64,000 nt of DNA from Isoetes taiwanensis (lineage: Eukaryota; Streptophyta; Lycopodiopsida; Isoetales; Isoetaceae): NCBI GenBank assembly GCA_021234155.1, contig JAJEKV010000011.1:10971045-11035044 (forward strand), in the 5' to 3' direction. Shown in pieces: positions 46,525 through 57,665 of the stretch. Within the stretch, counting starts at the first letter, position 1, and each line of letters starts with the position of its first letter. The position numbers were made by a program, and so were the translations under genes. The notes below the pieces were generated by a model, which saw nothing but the letters and a program-made list of their open reading frames with translations, searched no databases and was not told the DNA's origin.

Positions 46525-48840
46525 ATGTTCCGTCCCCGTAATTTCACGCCGGAAGAACTCCTTTCTCAGACGTCTGCCTTTGAGCGCCATCGCCGGGGAA
46601 CCGTTTCGCGACATGTATGGATCTCGCTTATGACATAGAGGGAGGCCATCTTGGTCTAGGCTCGGTCCGCGCCACCCACCCCTCGTGTCGGCCTCGCCCC
46701 GGTTCCAGCCCCAAGTGTGCAAACATTGCTCACAACCTCGATCCCCTCATCACTATCGAGCCTTATCCGCTCAACCTTCTCAACCGTATTTTCACACCCC
46801 CGAACATGCCTACATCCATCATTCTTGCCATACGCCTCTTCCTTTGCAACCATCATCTCCCCGGGGGCACGGCTATCCACATGTCTCCTTTATGCCTACC
46901 CAGGGAATATCCTTTTCCCCACGCTCCCCACGGCTCTTCCCGATTTACAACCTTACAGATCTCAAAACCAATGCTCCGCTACTTTTCCAACCCAAGTATC
47001 ACCCCTTCATCGTGGTCCGTCAGCACAATGCCACATCCACCTCAACCTCAATATCCTCACTATCCCGTTCCCCGTCCAACCCAAAGACTTTCACATCTAC
47101 CTTTCGGACTGGAACCGACTTATCCCACCTTTGGCAACACGAAAAGGCAAAACCGATTTAGACCAAAGTGCTTTCAGCCCACATGGAAGAATTTGAGGCT
47201 CTAGCTGTCCTAAATGGTCACGCGCAACCTCAACGAAATTCCACATCTTTTTCCACCACACCTTTGCGTGGCTTTTCCTCATCAATGGCTCATGTCCAAC
47301 AAAAGCCATTGGAAACAAGATCGGGTCCAAATGCGACCGCTTTTCTCTCTCATTACTGGGACCCGCGGATGATGATCAACTTCATCTCAAGCAACTCAAT
47401 GAACTTCAACAAGAGCCCACTTGGAGTCTCAGCCTCGATTTTATGGATCGACTTCACATTCTCGCTAAGTAAGCTCAAAGGAGTACCCTACACGAGCCAC
47501 ATTTTGGTCCGTTTCTCCAAGGACTTCCTCCCGCTATTCGACTCATGATCAATACCAAGGTCCAAAAAACTTTGGAGTAGGCTATCGACCTTTGTCAATC
47601 ACTCGGCCAATGTTTCCCCCCGGCGTGGCTCTTCAAGAGCTCCCGCTCATTCCACCCGGCCATGGTTCCACAAACGGTACTGTTCACCTCAACACGCTTA
47701 ATCCACAGCGGTGAGCCAAATCGGGTGCCATATTTGCAAATATCAAGGCCATTTGGCCAATGAGTGCAACTCCACCAATGGCCCGCCTCATTGCAAGCGA
47801 TGCAACATGTGCAATCATGCCACGGAAGAGTGCACTCGCACTCATCCCACACCGCTCCGCAACAAAATGGTTTATCAAGTGCAAACCACACCTCAGCCCA
47901 CAATCGCACTATCGCCAGCCACCTCTTCGTGCAGCCCACGCAACTCTATCGCCAAGAAGGACCCACCACGGGGATCCAACCAACGCCCTCCTTTTGATCC
48001 TTCTAAAGCTCGGTGTTATCTTTGCCAAGAATGGGGTCATACCACCACGGGCGTGTCCTCAACTTCCACAAGTTCAGTCCACTTCACGGCACAAATCAGA
48101 CCACATCGGTCCGCCTCACGGCTTACCAACTCGGCTTGCTAATGGCAAACAAGGCCCGACCAGTTCTTAAGAAGCCCCCAAAGCGCCTCAAAGAATCACG
48201 CTTATCAACCAGCTCCAGCAAATCAACCTCGCCTGGATCAACAAGCCCAAGAGGAAATTTTTCGTGCACTTAATCCTCCGCATACCACAAATTGGGTTGG
48301 TCTAGTTTCACGCCGCACCAAGGCATCACGCCCTTGACTATTATTGAAGGACACGCGAACCCCGCCTTTGCGGTTGACACCATTCCTCATGAGGATCTAA
48401 AAAAGGTTCACTTTGCACCCGACTTGAAAAGCTCATGCCAAATGTCATGCCCAAAGTTCGCCAAAGCATTTTGAATCTCATGCAAAGCCAAGGCCGCACA
48501 TTGGCCAATGTTCATGCCACCACTAGAGCTCAACAAAGACAAGATACCCCTTCAACATCTCAACCTCCACGCCTCGTGACATATCCCAATATTGCCGAGG
48601 TTGACTTACTCAAAGAAGTTGCCGCTTCCCTCGCCACGCACTCCCGCACTGCTGGAACCAAAGCAGATCCTTTTTCTCATGTACCCTCGAACTCAAGAGG
48701 AGCTTGCCAAGATCAAAATTCCTTTAAGCTTGGCAACCATTTTAAAAACTCGGCCCCGCTCTCAAGGACCGATTACCACTCCCTAACCTGCTTTTTAGTT
48801 GGGGGCGTGGCTACCTCTACACCCACGGTCCATGCCACGG
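46525..48840 (+). pseudogene. Ty3/gypsy Gag with three CCHC zinc knuckles (copy B)
   Basis: The start is ATG at 46,525 in GCCGCCATG context, opening MFRPRNFTPEELLSQTSAF. Frames then shift. Zinc knuckles: CHICKYQGHLANEC and CKRCNMCNHATEEC follow each other in one open frame (47,711-48,142; about 47,729-47,834), then CYLCQEWGH... at about 48,016-48,060. All are Cx2Cx4Hx4C spaced where intact. Gag assembles the particle and binds RNA. The Pro/Thr-rich body before the knuckles (46,700-47,160) reads well in more than one frame, so its true frame is uncertain. Confidence 0.8.
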
Positions 48841-49818
48841 TGGGAAATCAAAGAAGTCAACCATGTTCAAATCGATGGAGGTAGTGCGGTCAATCTCATC
48901 ACTGATAAACTCCGCAAAACAAATGGGCATCACACAACTCTTTCGTGCCCCATATGACATCAAATTGGCTAATGGCCATATCATGAGACCTCAAGGCCAC
49001 ACCTATTCTTCACATCAACATAGGTGATCTCCCGCTTTTCCCATGGAATTTGGGAGTGTGGAAAGTCGGCGAAGATCCGTGTGACTATGAAATGCCGGTA
49101 GGCGCCCTTTCTCCGCCCGTGCAAAGAGTATCCATTCTTGGGCCACGGACCGCTTAGTCATCTGAGATGGTCATCTCAATGCCACCATGGACTTGCAAAC
49201 AGGGGATCATTTCGTTGACAATGCGGAACCTCTCTCATTAATCGATTCGGAAGAAGCTCGTAATATTTATCAAGTTCGTGCTCCACCGCTGGCGCGCCTC
49301 TATCATCCTACCCAATATGCTGATCCTTGGGGAGAAATGACTCTGATCAGGACCCGGTGTGGCTGCCTTTGCTTGACCCCCTACCCGCTCCTTGCAATCG
49401 AATCCAACGCGTTGATCACTTTTCGTGATGCCGACACTCCCGCAACTCCCGTTGATGTACACGCTTCGCCATGAAGCAACCACCGCTAGATGAAACCGAA
49501 AGCAACCTCTCTTTTCACCACATAAAAAGTGCCACGCATCCGGTTATGCTCCAACCTCCCCGCACACATTGTCCAGATATCGAAGTCATACCCCATATTC
49601 GGACTCAAGTCGGAGATTGTGGATGTTGGCAACAATCAACCCGTCCAAGATTGCCGCAAACCTTCCGCTCCTTATCGTAACAGGCCGCCACGCTGCTGTT
49701 CAAAAAATTCAAACACATTTTCGCCTGGAGTTACAAAGATCTTCGGGGAATCAACAAAAGCTTGGGGGAACTCACCATTCCTACCAAATCTGATGCACGA
49801 TTGTAGCAACGCACAAGC
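48841..49818 (+). pseudogene. Ty3/gypsy aspartic protease region (copy B)
   Basis: VQIDGGSAVNLITDKL at about 48,865-48,912 holds the catalytic Asp (48,874-48,876). As in copy A, the motif is DGGS. The region beyond (to 49,818) includes the PR-RT linker with ...AEIVDVGNNQP-like text; several frame changes. Confidence 0.7.
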
Positions 49819-50560
49819 ATGTGCTCAACCCTAATTACCGGATCGCGTCAAGGCGAAATTGACAAACTCCTTGCTGCGGGTTTGATCTATGAGGTCAAAC
49901 ATTCTCAATGGGTGAGCCCTATCGCCATTGCCCTTAAGCACAATGGTAAGATCCGCGCCCGCGGTAGACTATCGGAAACTCAATCAAAGCCACGGGCGTG
50001 ATCATTTTCCACTTCCCTTCACGTGCACCAAGTTCGAAGAAGTGGCCGGACATGAGATGTACTCCTTTATGGATGGTTTTTCTGGCTACAATCAGATCTC
50101 CATCAAAGAATCTGATCAACTCAAGACCACTTTCACCACCCCGCGGGGCACTTTTGCCTACAAGGTGGTTCCTTTTGGATTATCCAACTCTCCTTCAACA
50201 TTTCAACGTAATCATGCTCTCGCTTTTCATGATTTCATGAAGGAAAATCCTTCTTGCAAATTTTTCAAGATGACTTCTCTCGCTTACAGGTTCCATGGCT
50301 GACCATTTGGATAAATTGGAACTCGCCTTCCGTAAATGTGATGAGTCCGCATTAGTCTCAATCACGAGAAATGCACCTTTTGCGCCACTTCGGTGTTCTC
50401 GTTAGGCCATGTTGTCGACAAGCAGAATCACCACCGATCCCGCCCAAAATCGCTTGTGTGCTCAAAGCTCAAGCACCAGCCAATATCAAAGAGACACGCT
50501 TTTCAGGAAAGGTCAATTATTACTCCACCTTCATACCGACCGGCAGCCATTGCAGCATCC
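49819..50560 (+). pseudogene. Ty3/gypsy reverse transcriptase (copy B)
   Basis: The open stretch 49,928-50,302 shows VDYRKLNQSHGRDHFPLPFT, then GHEMYSFMDGFSGYNQISIK, LKTTFTTPRGTFAYKVVPFG and LSNSPSTFQR, all RT fingers/palm blocks. The first catalytic Asp is in FMDG. The FQDDF block is at about 50,262-50,276 in a shifted frame. Best-preserved RT of the two copies. Confidence 0.85.
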
Positions 50561-51130
50561 CATTCATAAACTCACGGTGATCTAATCCACCGGGCTTGGA
50601 ATTCCCAGGCGGAAGTCGCTTCCAACACTGAAGCTTTTGCTTACTCGCGGCACCGGTTCTTGTTCCTCCTCAATGGGACAAGCCCTTTCACGCTCATGTC
50701 GATGTCTCGTTTGCTATTGAGCTGTTTCTTTCTCAAGAATATGATCGCGACACCGATAAACCAAATCGCCACGCCCAAAAAAACTCAATTTGATTGAAGC
50801 TTAACTATTCTCGCCACCGAGCGTGAAGCTTTGGGTCTCATTTTTTCAGGTCCAACGCTTCCGTCATTACCTTTTGGGCATCAAATCAAGTTCTTTGTGG
50901 ACCACCAAGCACTTCTCTATTTGATCAACAAATCCACGCCCACGGGCCGCGATTGCTCGTTGGGTCCTTCTTCTCCAAGAATTTGCTCCTTTTGAAATCG
51001 CTCATAAAGGGGCAAAAATCTCATGTTGTTCCTGATTATCTTTCACGCATCCCACGGATGATCCCGCAACGGGGATCTCGACGCCTTCCCCGATGCTCAA
51101 CTTTTTAGTCACGGCAACACCACATTGGTT
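50561..51130 (+). pseudogene. Ty3/gypsy RNase H (copy B)
   Basis: HxDV...FAIELFLSQEYD-like start near 50,695, then REALGLI, QRFRHYLLG and QIKFFVDHQALLYLINKS at about 50,825-50,935, and a SHVV..DYLSRIP end near 51,020-51,055. Frame breaks between blocks. Confidence 0.78.
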
Positions 51131-51289
51131 TCATGATTTTCGCAGGTACCTCCTCACCGGTGCTCTTCCACCGTAAGATGAGACGCCTTCTCTCGCCAAG
51201 CGACAATCCCGTGCCGCTATCAATTTCTCCAGGAGAGGTCCGCGGACTACACCATGGTTGCCTGACATCTCTACAAAAGGGTAAGGACA

Positions 51290-52400
51290 CCATCCTTCGA
51301 CAGCTGTTCTACCTCATGAAGTTCCGGACATTGTTCGAGAAGCTCATCAAGGGCGGTGGTGGTCATTTTCATGGTGACACCACGCAAGACGCGAAAAATC
51401 CTTCTTGCCGGGTATTATTGGCCCACGCCTTTAGAGATGCTCACGCCCACGCCAAGACGCAGGACGCTTGCCGGTGGGACGCCCCACGCCCGCGGACGCT
51501 TCTTCCCTTGACGCCGGTCGCCACGCCACTTCCCTTCAAAGAAATGGGGAATGGACTTTGTGGGACCTATAGATCCCCCCGCGCTGCACACTCGTGTCTC
51601 GATACATTCTCGTTCTCACCGACCACGCCACCAAATGGGCGGAAGCTTGTGCACTTCCAGACAACACCGCCGCAAGTACCGAAGTCCTCTATCAACAAAT
51701 TATCACGCGATTCGGCCGCCCTACCTGAGCTGGTCAAGGACCGTGGTGTTCATTTCATCAATCATACTATCAAAGAGTCGACGGATTATCTCTTGATACA
51801 TCATCACAAGAGCACACCTTACTATCCTCAAGGCAATGGGTTGGCGTAAAGCACCAACAAAACTGGGTCACCATTCTCAAGAAAATTTGTGACGCTTCCC
51901 GCATGCATTGGCGCACAAAACTTCCTATCGTTTCTTTGGGCCTACAATACTTGTTTCAAGATTGCTACGGGTCACACTCCTTTTAAATTGGTTTATGGTC
52001 GAAGCTCTCATGCCCTTTGAATACATCCTTCCAACACTCCGTTTAAACCAAGCACGCTCATAATCCACCAAACCGCTCTCAAAGAACGGGTCTATCAATT
52101 AGAACAGCTTGGATGAACTTCAAGGGATGCTTATATTCGTGTTCTTCATGGACAACAGCTTGCAAAAATCTTTACATGACAAACGCTTGAAGACAAAAAC
52201 ATTCAAACAAGGAGATTTGGTTCTTCTTTATGATTCCGTGTACAAAAATTTTTGGGTAAACTCAAGTTTCGTTGGTTTGGCCCTTATCAAATTGTTCAAG
52301 TGGTTAGACCAAGTGTTTTCCAACTAAAATTTTGAATTAGATGGCACTCCATTACCTACATTAGTTAATGGTTTTCGCCTCAAAGCATTTCATCACAAAA
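51290..52400 (+). pseudogene. Ty3/gypsy integrase (copy B)
   Basis: The 238-codon open frame 51,133-51,849 covers the HHCC region (GGGHFHGDTTQDAK...; HAHAKTQDAC) and much of the core. MDFVGPIDP is at 51,551 in another frame; LVKDRGVHFINHTIKES and YYPQGNGLA carry the second Asp and the Glu region. The tail has LKTKTFKQGDLVLLYDSV (about 52,185-52,240) and a GPYQIVQVVRPSVFQL-type GPY/F end. Confidence 0.83.
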
Positions 52401-53394
52401 GTGAACATCCAAACACGAGAGACAGTTCAAGAATCCAACACCACGAAAAGTGATTAGAAAGCGGTAGATTATATTATAGTGGAGATTTTTTACAAAATGT
52501 GGGCAATGTACCCAGCTATTTCCGCTTATGGGCACCGCCCTATACAAAAAACGGGCTCAGAGCCCTATCTACTAAGTCCTAAGAGGAAAAACCCTCTACT
52601 CGGGTTCGGAGCAGAGGTGATGCGAGGAGATGGTAGAGGTTCTCGCCTCCGATCCCAACCAAGGTGCAGAACCACCTCCATCCCGTTGGTCTTGGTCGGG
52701 ATGTTCAGCCCATCCCAAGACACCACCGCCCATGCTAATGCCACCCGGTTGTGGCAGCGCCAGAGATCCGCATAATTCATCTTACAAGTGATCCACTCCA
52801 CAGCTTAGCTCCAAGATGGTGCAATCTTCGCTCGCCGCCAGCCAGCCCATATCAGCGCCATCGGATGCCTTCGTTTCTCTCGGTTCGCCTTATATAGCCA
52901 ATCGAGGAACTCCTTGTCGACGTGGACCAATCACACAAATCGCCAACGGTTTGCAATGCAAGGCTATTTCTAAAATGAGAATCTGTTCTCCGCCGCATAT
53001 CTAGCCATGGTACCTTCGACACATTCCTTTTAATGATATCCCACTTCGAAGTTTTTGACGATTGAATGCCATTCCTTCTTTCCACGCCCGTCGAACATTA
53101 ATGGATGTCCTTTGCCATCCGTCACATCCGATCTTTCTTTCACGCCTCATCCTCACCGCTCATTGCTTCTCCCTTACGTTTTTGGGGACTTAGCCAAATT
53201 TTTGCCTCTCAATCCCCTTTCTTCGCATCTTTTGACACTGGCATCATCAACGGTTTCCGTTTCAACTCTTCATACCTCTTAAGCCTCGGTTATTAAGCCC
53301 TAAAACAAACCTTTTTCCTCTGCGCCTTCATCCTCCGTGCTCGACTTTCGCCTTCCGCCTTTGGCATCTCTCTTCGCTTACGCAAATCATTCCC
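52401..53394 (+). other. Linker between integrase and third frame of the Ty3 element (copy B)
   Basis: About 1 kb with no recognised domain. It has G/A-rich DNA at 52,590-52,650 and C/T-rich leader-like DNA at 53,290-53,394 just before the ATG of the third frame. Two - strand frames (52,565-52,801 and 52,852-53,085) are the most protein-like text here, but I recognise nothing in them. Confidence 0.45.
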
Positions 53395-56374
53395 ATGGCT
53401 GCCCCAAGATTTTCTACACTTCAAGCTACACGCTCCCAAGGATCCGCCCTTTTTGACCAGATCCTTCTTGACGCCCACTTTCCGGAAGCCCTTGTTGGCC
53501 CCAAGAAAGAAGTCGCTGAACGACACCAGCTTTTACTGAATTCTCTCAAATGGAACTTCCGCTCCAAATCCCCTGATTGCAGCAGTTCATCGCCAATATT
53601 GTTAATGTACCCGCTAAGGTTACACCCATCGTGGTCGATGGCACCACTATTTCATTGACTCAACACTTGATTTTACGAGGTATTTCATATTCCCTTGCAC
53701 ACTCCTTGTGTATCATGGTTCCGCTATACGTGATATTGATGTCACAGAGTTTGGTGCACCTCGCTTATCATGCCAATGTCCATCGTTCAACCAATATCGA
53801 CAAGCCTCACGAGACCTTTTGTTAAATTTCGCGGGCGGAAATTCCTTGGGTATTATATCAAGAACACCCATATCAATAAGCCTTTCTATAACCTCGTCCT
53901 CATGCTACACACTCCAAACACCACATAGATTGGCCCCAAATGATGTTCTATCGTTTTCTCCAAGAAATGGACCGCTTCGGTACCACTTCCATTTGGAAGT
54001 TTCGTGGGAGGGCACTTTCAAGCCCTCATCCGGCCATTACTTCCTCCCACACCACCAAATTCTCATAATTCCACCTCAGCTCCCTTCCAATCAATCACCA
54101 AGTTGGCACATCACGCCCATCTTCCCCTCGGTCATGACCACAGCCACACTTCATGTCACCGTCTCTTCCTCCGCTACACCATCCACTTCACACCATTTTT
54201 CCCAAACCTCCCAAACCGTGTAAATGCCTGCCCACCACCACAACACCCTCGTCGGTTGTTGTATCAAGATCGCCAGGATGCTCAAGCCGCCGCTCTTAAG
54301 TTACAAGAATCCCAAGACGCTTCTTATGAGTGGGGTTCAACGGGCACTCGAGGCCTCCGATGCGGCAGACACCAAGACCTTCAAGTCGCAATCGCCCAAG
54401 TTGCAACTTTGAGGCCAAACTTCAAGACAAGCATGAAGCTCTCTTACAGGCTCATGCGGATCTCAAGAGTACACAAGCTCAAGTCAGCCAACTCGCAGAT
54501 CAGCAGGCTCAGCTCCAGACGTAAATTCAGACTCTATTGGAGCACAACAAGTCCAAAGCCGCTCTCCCGAAAGTACCAAGGGACTAAGATATTGCTAAAC
54601 TCAATGCCTTGTACTCGAATCAGGTGAAAATTTCAGCACTCAAGTTCAAAATCTTTCAGCCCGACGCTCAAGTCGCCCCTTGACGGCTCGCCTTTCTACA
54701 TGCACCTCTCACCACCCTCTTCAAGATCGCCTTTTACGGGTGCGTGAAACGTAAAAATACTCGATGACGCCGGAGATTGCCGCGGTTTCGCCCTCAATAC
54801 ACCGGGAAATCTTCCTCCTGTGTCAATCCTTTCAGAACGGGTCCGTGACCGGGCCACGCCCTACTGAAAAGGAAAATCGGATCCGGATCTCGAACAACAA
54901 ATGCAACAAGCTATTCACCGGGCCGAGGAGGCTCAAGCAAAACTTGACGCACTGTGACCGCAATTCTTCAAAGAATGCCGCTTGACTTCCCCGCTCCTCC
55001 CGCTATCATGATTATGTGGTTGCTCGACGCCACCTCTTCCTTTTCAAAGTGGCACGCTGGCCGATGGCCCCGTGGATATCCCATCGAGCAAAAGGCTGAT
55101 TTTTCTCGGATTTGGCCGTGAACTCTCCATTGAAGACAAAGGGTTGTGCCGTGGCCCTTTGTTGTCTTTGATCTCATACAATCAGGCCGATCCGCACTTT
55201 CTCACTTTCCGCGTGGTTCAGCCCCCATGGCTTATATCTTTCATGATTTCTATCCGGGTGATACGGGGAAAACTTTGGCAATGGGCCACGCCAGCTTTTC
55301 CGTGGTGACCCCATGCAAGAATGGGTGCTTCAGATCACAATCCATATCTTATGGATCCTCGCCGTAATCCAAACTTTTCATCAGAGTACATGCCCGAAGC
55401 TTGCCAATCATTTATCTCGCAAGCGAAAGCGCTGCGAACAAATAAGGAAGTATCTAGGACATCCCAAGATCTTCCCTATGCACAAGTCTATATGCAAAGA
55501 CCTCGCTGGTTACAATCCGCCATGTGCTCGTTGGATAGCAAGACGGTCCCCACGGATGGGATAGCCCTCCTGGCCAACTCTCTCTCGCTTCTCTTTGGGA
55601 TCGCGGTGTCGCACTTGATCCAGATCTTGTCGGCCAATTCAGGGAGATCGCCAAGAACCCACGCCTACCTGCATGGTTCCTTCTCCCTATGCTTCCTCGG
55701 GCGCACCTCCACGCCCTGTGTTCCCGACTTCGATTGGCGCCTTCCTTTTTGGACCAAGGTCATGGATGGTCATGCGTTTTGGACACCACCTCGGATCTCG
55801 GCGGATCTCCGGTGGGATCCACGCTTTGTTCGGGCCGATCACATTGGGAAGAAGGTGCTACTCGACAACACCACCAATTGATCTACATTGCTAATGAGCG
55901 TGGTTGGCAAACAGCCGCGGATGCGCTTCATGGTCTCAACACCTTCTTAAGAACGCCCCACCTCACCTCGATCCTTCATGCCCATCTTCAAAGCAGGATT
56001 TTGCGCTGCCCTCAAATGCATTTTGCTCAGCTCCTTAAATCGGTATGGCCCCATTTTTCATTGCGAATCCAAATGCCGGCCACGGTGCCTTTGGCCTTTG
56101 ACTGTCTCCTCATGGAGTGTCAAGACATTTCTTCGAGGCATACCACGCCGCACTTGAAGACATGGTACGCCTCGTTTTCTTATTGATGCTGATCCCGCCC
56201 TTGGCCAAAACACACCTCAAGCTCTTCAATCACGCCAAGATCTCATCAGCCCGCACCATAATGGTGCCCGCCCTCACCCCGCGGGAGGATCACTTTCGTG
56301 ATCGATGGCTTCCAGCCCCCAAACGCCTTCCTCCTTTTCTTCACTCCGGAGTGTCGCTTGGTGGGGAGTGTTAG
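53395..56374 (+). pseudogene. Third frame of Ty3 element: N-terminal domain, coiled coil, unknown C-terminal domain
   Basis: About 990 codons if read as one frame with breaks. It starts ATGGCTGCC at 53,395 (MAAPRFSTLQ) and ends GGEC-stop, with the TAG at 56,372-56,374 inside the 3' LTR. Part 1 (53,395-54,230) has VTPIVVDGTTISLTQHLI. The spacing FIANI...VDGTTISLTQHLI-EVF-IP recalls, weakly, the putative plant transposon protein domain found in some plant retroelement frames. Part 2 (54,260-54,950) is Gln/Ala/Leu-rich with heptad-like text (STQAQVSQLADQQAQLQTQ; QQAIHRAEEAQAKLD), a long coiled coil. Part 3 (55,000-56,374) has YIFHDFYPGDTGKTLAMGHA and helical text such as AADALHGLNTFLRTPHL; no family recognised. 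Frame breaks are scattered. Confidence 0.6.
56360..56368 (+). promoter_or_regulatory. Polypurine tract of the Ty3 element
   Basis: GGTGGGGAG directly before the 3' LTR TGTTAG is the expected primer for plus-strand DNA synthesis. It is short and has one T. It also encodes the last codons (Gly-Gly-Glu) of the third frame. Confidence 0.65.
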
Positions 56375-56960
56375 TCCTGCGGCCTCCCCGGGCACAGACT
56401 ATTCATGCATACGCAGACCAGGTAAAGCTCAAAGATCCTCGGCCAACCACGGGTCGACATCCAAGCCTCCCTGAGAAGACTAAGCAAAGCAGCCACGCAG
56501 CCAAAACCTTTGGTCAGCAACAAGAGGCGCCCGCCAGACAAGTGATTTGCCCGCCACCGCCTCGTCAAATACAACAAGTGATTTTAGGCACTTCAAGAGG
56601 CACCGCCAACATTCCTCGCAGAATCAGGCCTCCTTCCGTGAGTCGGCACCCCAGATCACCAGAGTGTCTATATTGGGCCCAAGGCCATTGTACTATATAT
56701 ATGAGTAGAGTTAGCTCATAAGTTTTGAGATGAGTTTTGAGTCTTGTCTCCTTTCAGTTTTCTCTCTATTGCGAGAGCTCATGTATTTTCATCATTGATA
56801 TCAAGGAAGCTTATCATCTTTCTCTCATTTGTTCTGTTCTCTTCTTTTTCTTCTCTTTCAGCAAATCCCGCGTGACATAGTCCCCCGGACTCTCCTGTTA
56901 GATCCACAGGTCCTCACAGAGGGCTGTCTTCCAGGAGTTCCCGAACCCAGACCCCAAACA
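56369..56960 (+). repeat. 3' LTR
   Basis: TGTTAGTCC...ACCCCAAACA followed by ATCAT. 592 bp. Its first six bases provide the stop codon of the upstream frame. Confidence 0.9.
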
Positions 56961-57281
56961 ATCATCTGGTCCATTTGGAAAAGAAGGAATCTTCTCATAT
57001 TCAAAGGTCTTGCTTGTTCAGATGCACAGGTCCTTCGTGATGCCCAACAACGAATTGTCAAAGCATTCAGATGCTCATCAATTGCTAATGAGGTGAAGAG
57101 CCGTCATTATCTTCAGATTCATACTTACTTATGAGTGTTTGCTTGCGCTTCATATTGTTTAGATGTTGTATTTGAGTGGGGTGGTTTTGCTCTGGTGGAC
57201 ATTCTCTCCACTGAGTTATTAGTCCCCATTATACTCTGTAACTTTCTCTGGATAATAAAGGCTCAAGTCCTTCAAAAAAAA
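56961..57281 (+). pseudogene. L1-type LINE, 3' fragment with A tail
   Basis: After the duplicated ATCAT the LINE frame resumes as (II)WSIWKRRNLLIFKG and runs to ...LQIHTYL, stop at 57,132-57,134. WxxWxxRNxxIFxG is the usual end of plant LINE RT proteins. The 3' UTR (57,135-57,272) ends in an 8-A tail, then the target duplication 57,282-57,301. Confidence 0.87.
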
Positions 57282-57301
57282 TCTAATTTCATCTAATTTC
57301 A
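57282..57301 (+). repeat. Right target-site duplication of the LINE
   Basis: TCTAATTTCATCTAATTTCA, exact match to 44,555-44,574. Confidence 0.88.
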
Positions 57302-57665
57302 GTCTGTACGCTCTTGTTATAAGGAGGAACAAAAGGGCTTTATTAAGCAAATTACATTCCATGAATGGAGGCCGAATGTTATAAGGTAACGGTATGCTCT
57401 TTCTGCAGTAGATATGTTTTGCATGATTGAGAAAACATCAGATTTGTTCTTTATGTTTCCAATTTCAAAGGAGTCGAGCCTGCCTGAGGTTCTTATAGCA
57501 TGAGTGAATTCCATTTTGATGCATTGTGTTTTCCTTGGCAATGGGAGCATGTGGTAAAATATCATTTCTAACTAGAACTTTCATCCATTGTTCGTTCTCT
57601 ACCACTTAAGAGGAGGGATAGTAAGATGCAGTTCTTGAGCTCTTCCAACAAATTCTGTTGGACTG
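57302..57665. other. Unique flank right of the LINE
   Basis: This is the continuation of the pre-insertion site (the left half is at 44,310-44,554). The - strand frame 57,317-57,565 (82 codons) has no recognised motif. No gene assigned. Confidence 0.45.

Larger units (their letters stand above)
30541..54850 (+). repeat. Large direct repeat, copy B
   Basis: Second copy of 1-24,200. The gene neighbourhood (about 33,000-39,400) is nearly base-identical to copy A, with only scattered homopolymer indels. From about 39,420 on the two copies differ every few dozen bases by small indels and substitutions, many at CG sites. Copy B carries on past the similarity end into the rest of the Ty3 element and the LINE, both with intact target duplications. 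It is therefore the undisturbed arrangement on the right side. Confidence 0.93.
45899..56960 (+). mobile_element. Full-length Ty3/gypsy LTR retrotransposon with extra 3' frame
   Basis: Two LTRs (583 and 592 bp), 5-bp target duplication, Gag with three zinc knuckles, then PR-RT-RNase H-integrase on the + strand, then about 4 kb between integrase and the 3' LTR. Total 11,062 bp. RT motifs (DHFPLPFTxxxxEEVAGHEMYSFMDGFSGYNQ split by breaks) and the long 3' region fit the Athila/Tat side of Ty3; no chromodomain is seen after integrase. It is nested in a LINE. Frames are interrupted throughout by small indels, so it is not coding-competent as written. Confidence 0.9.
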
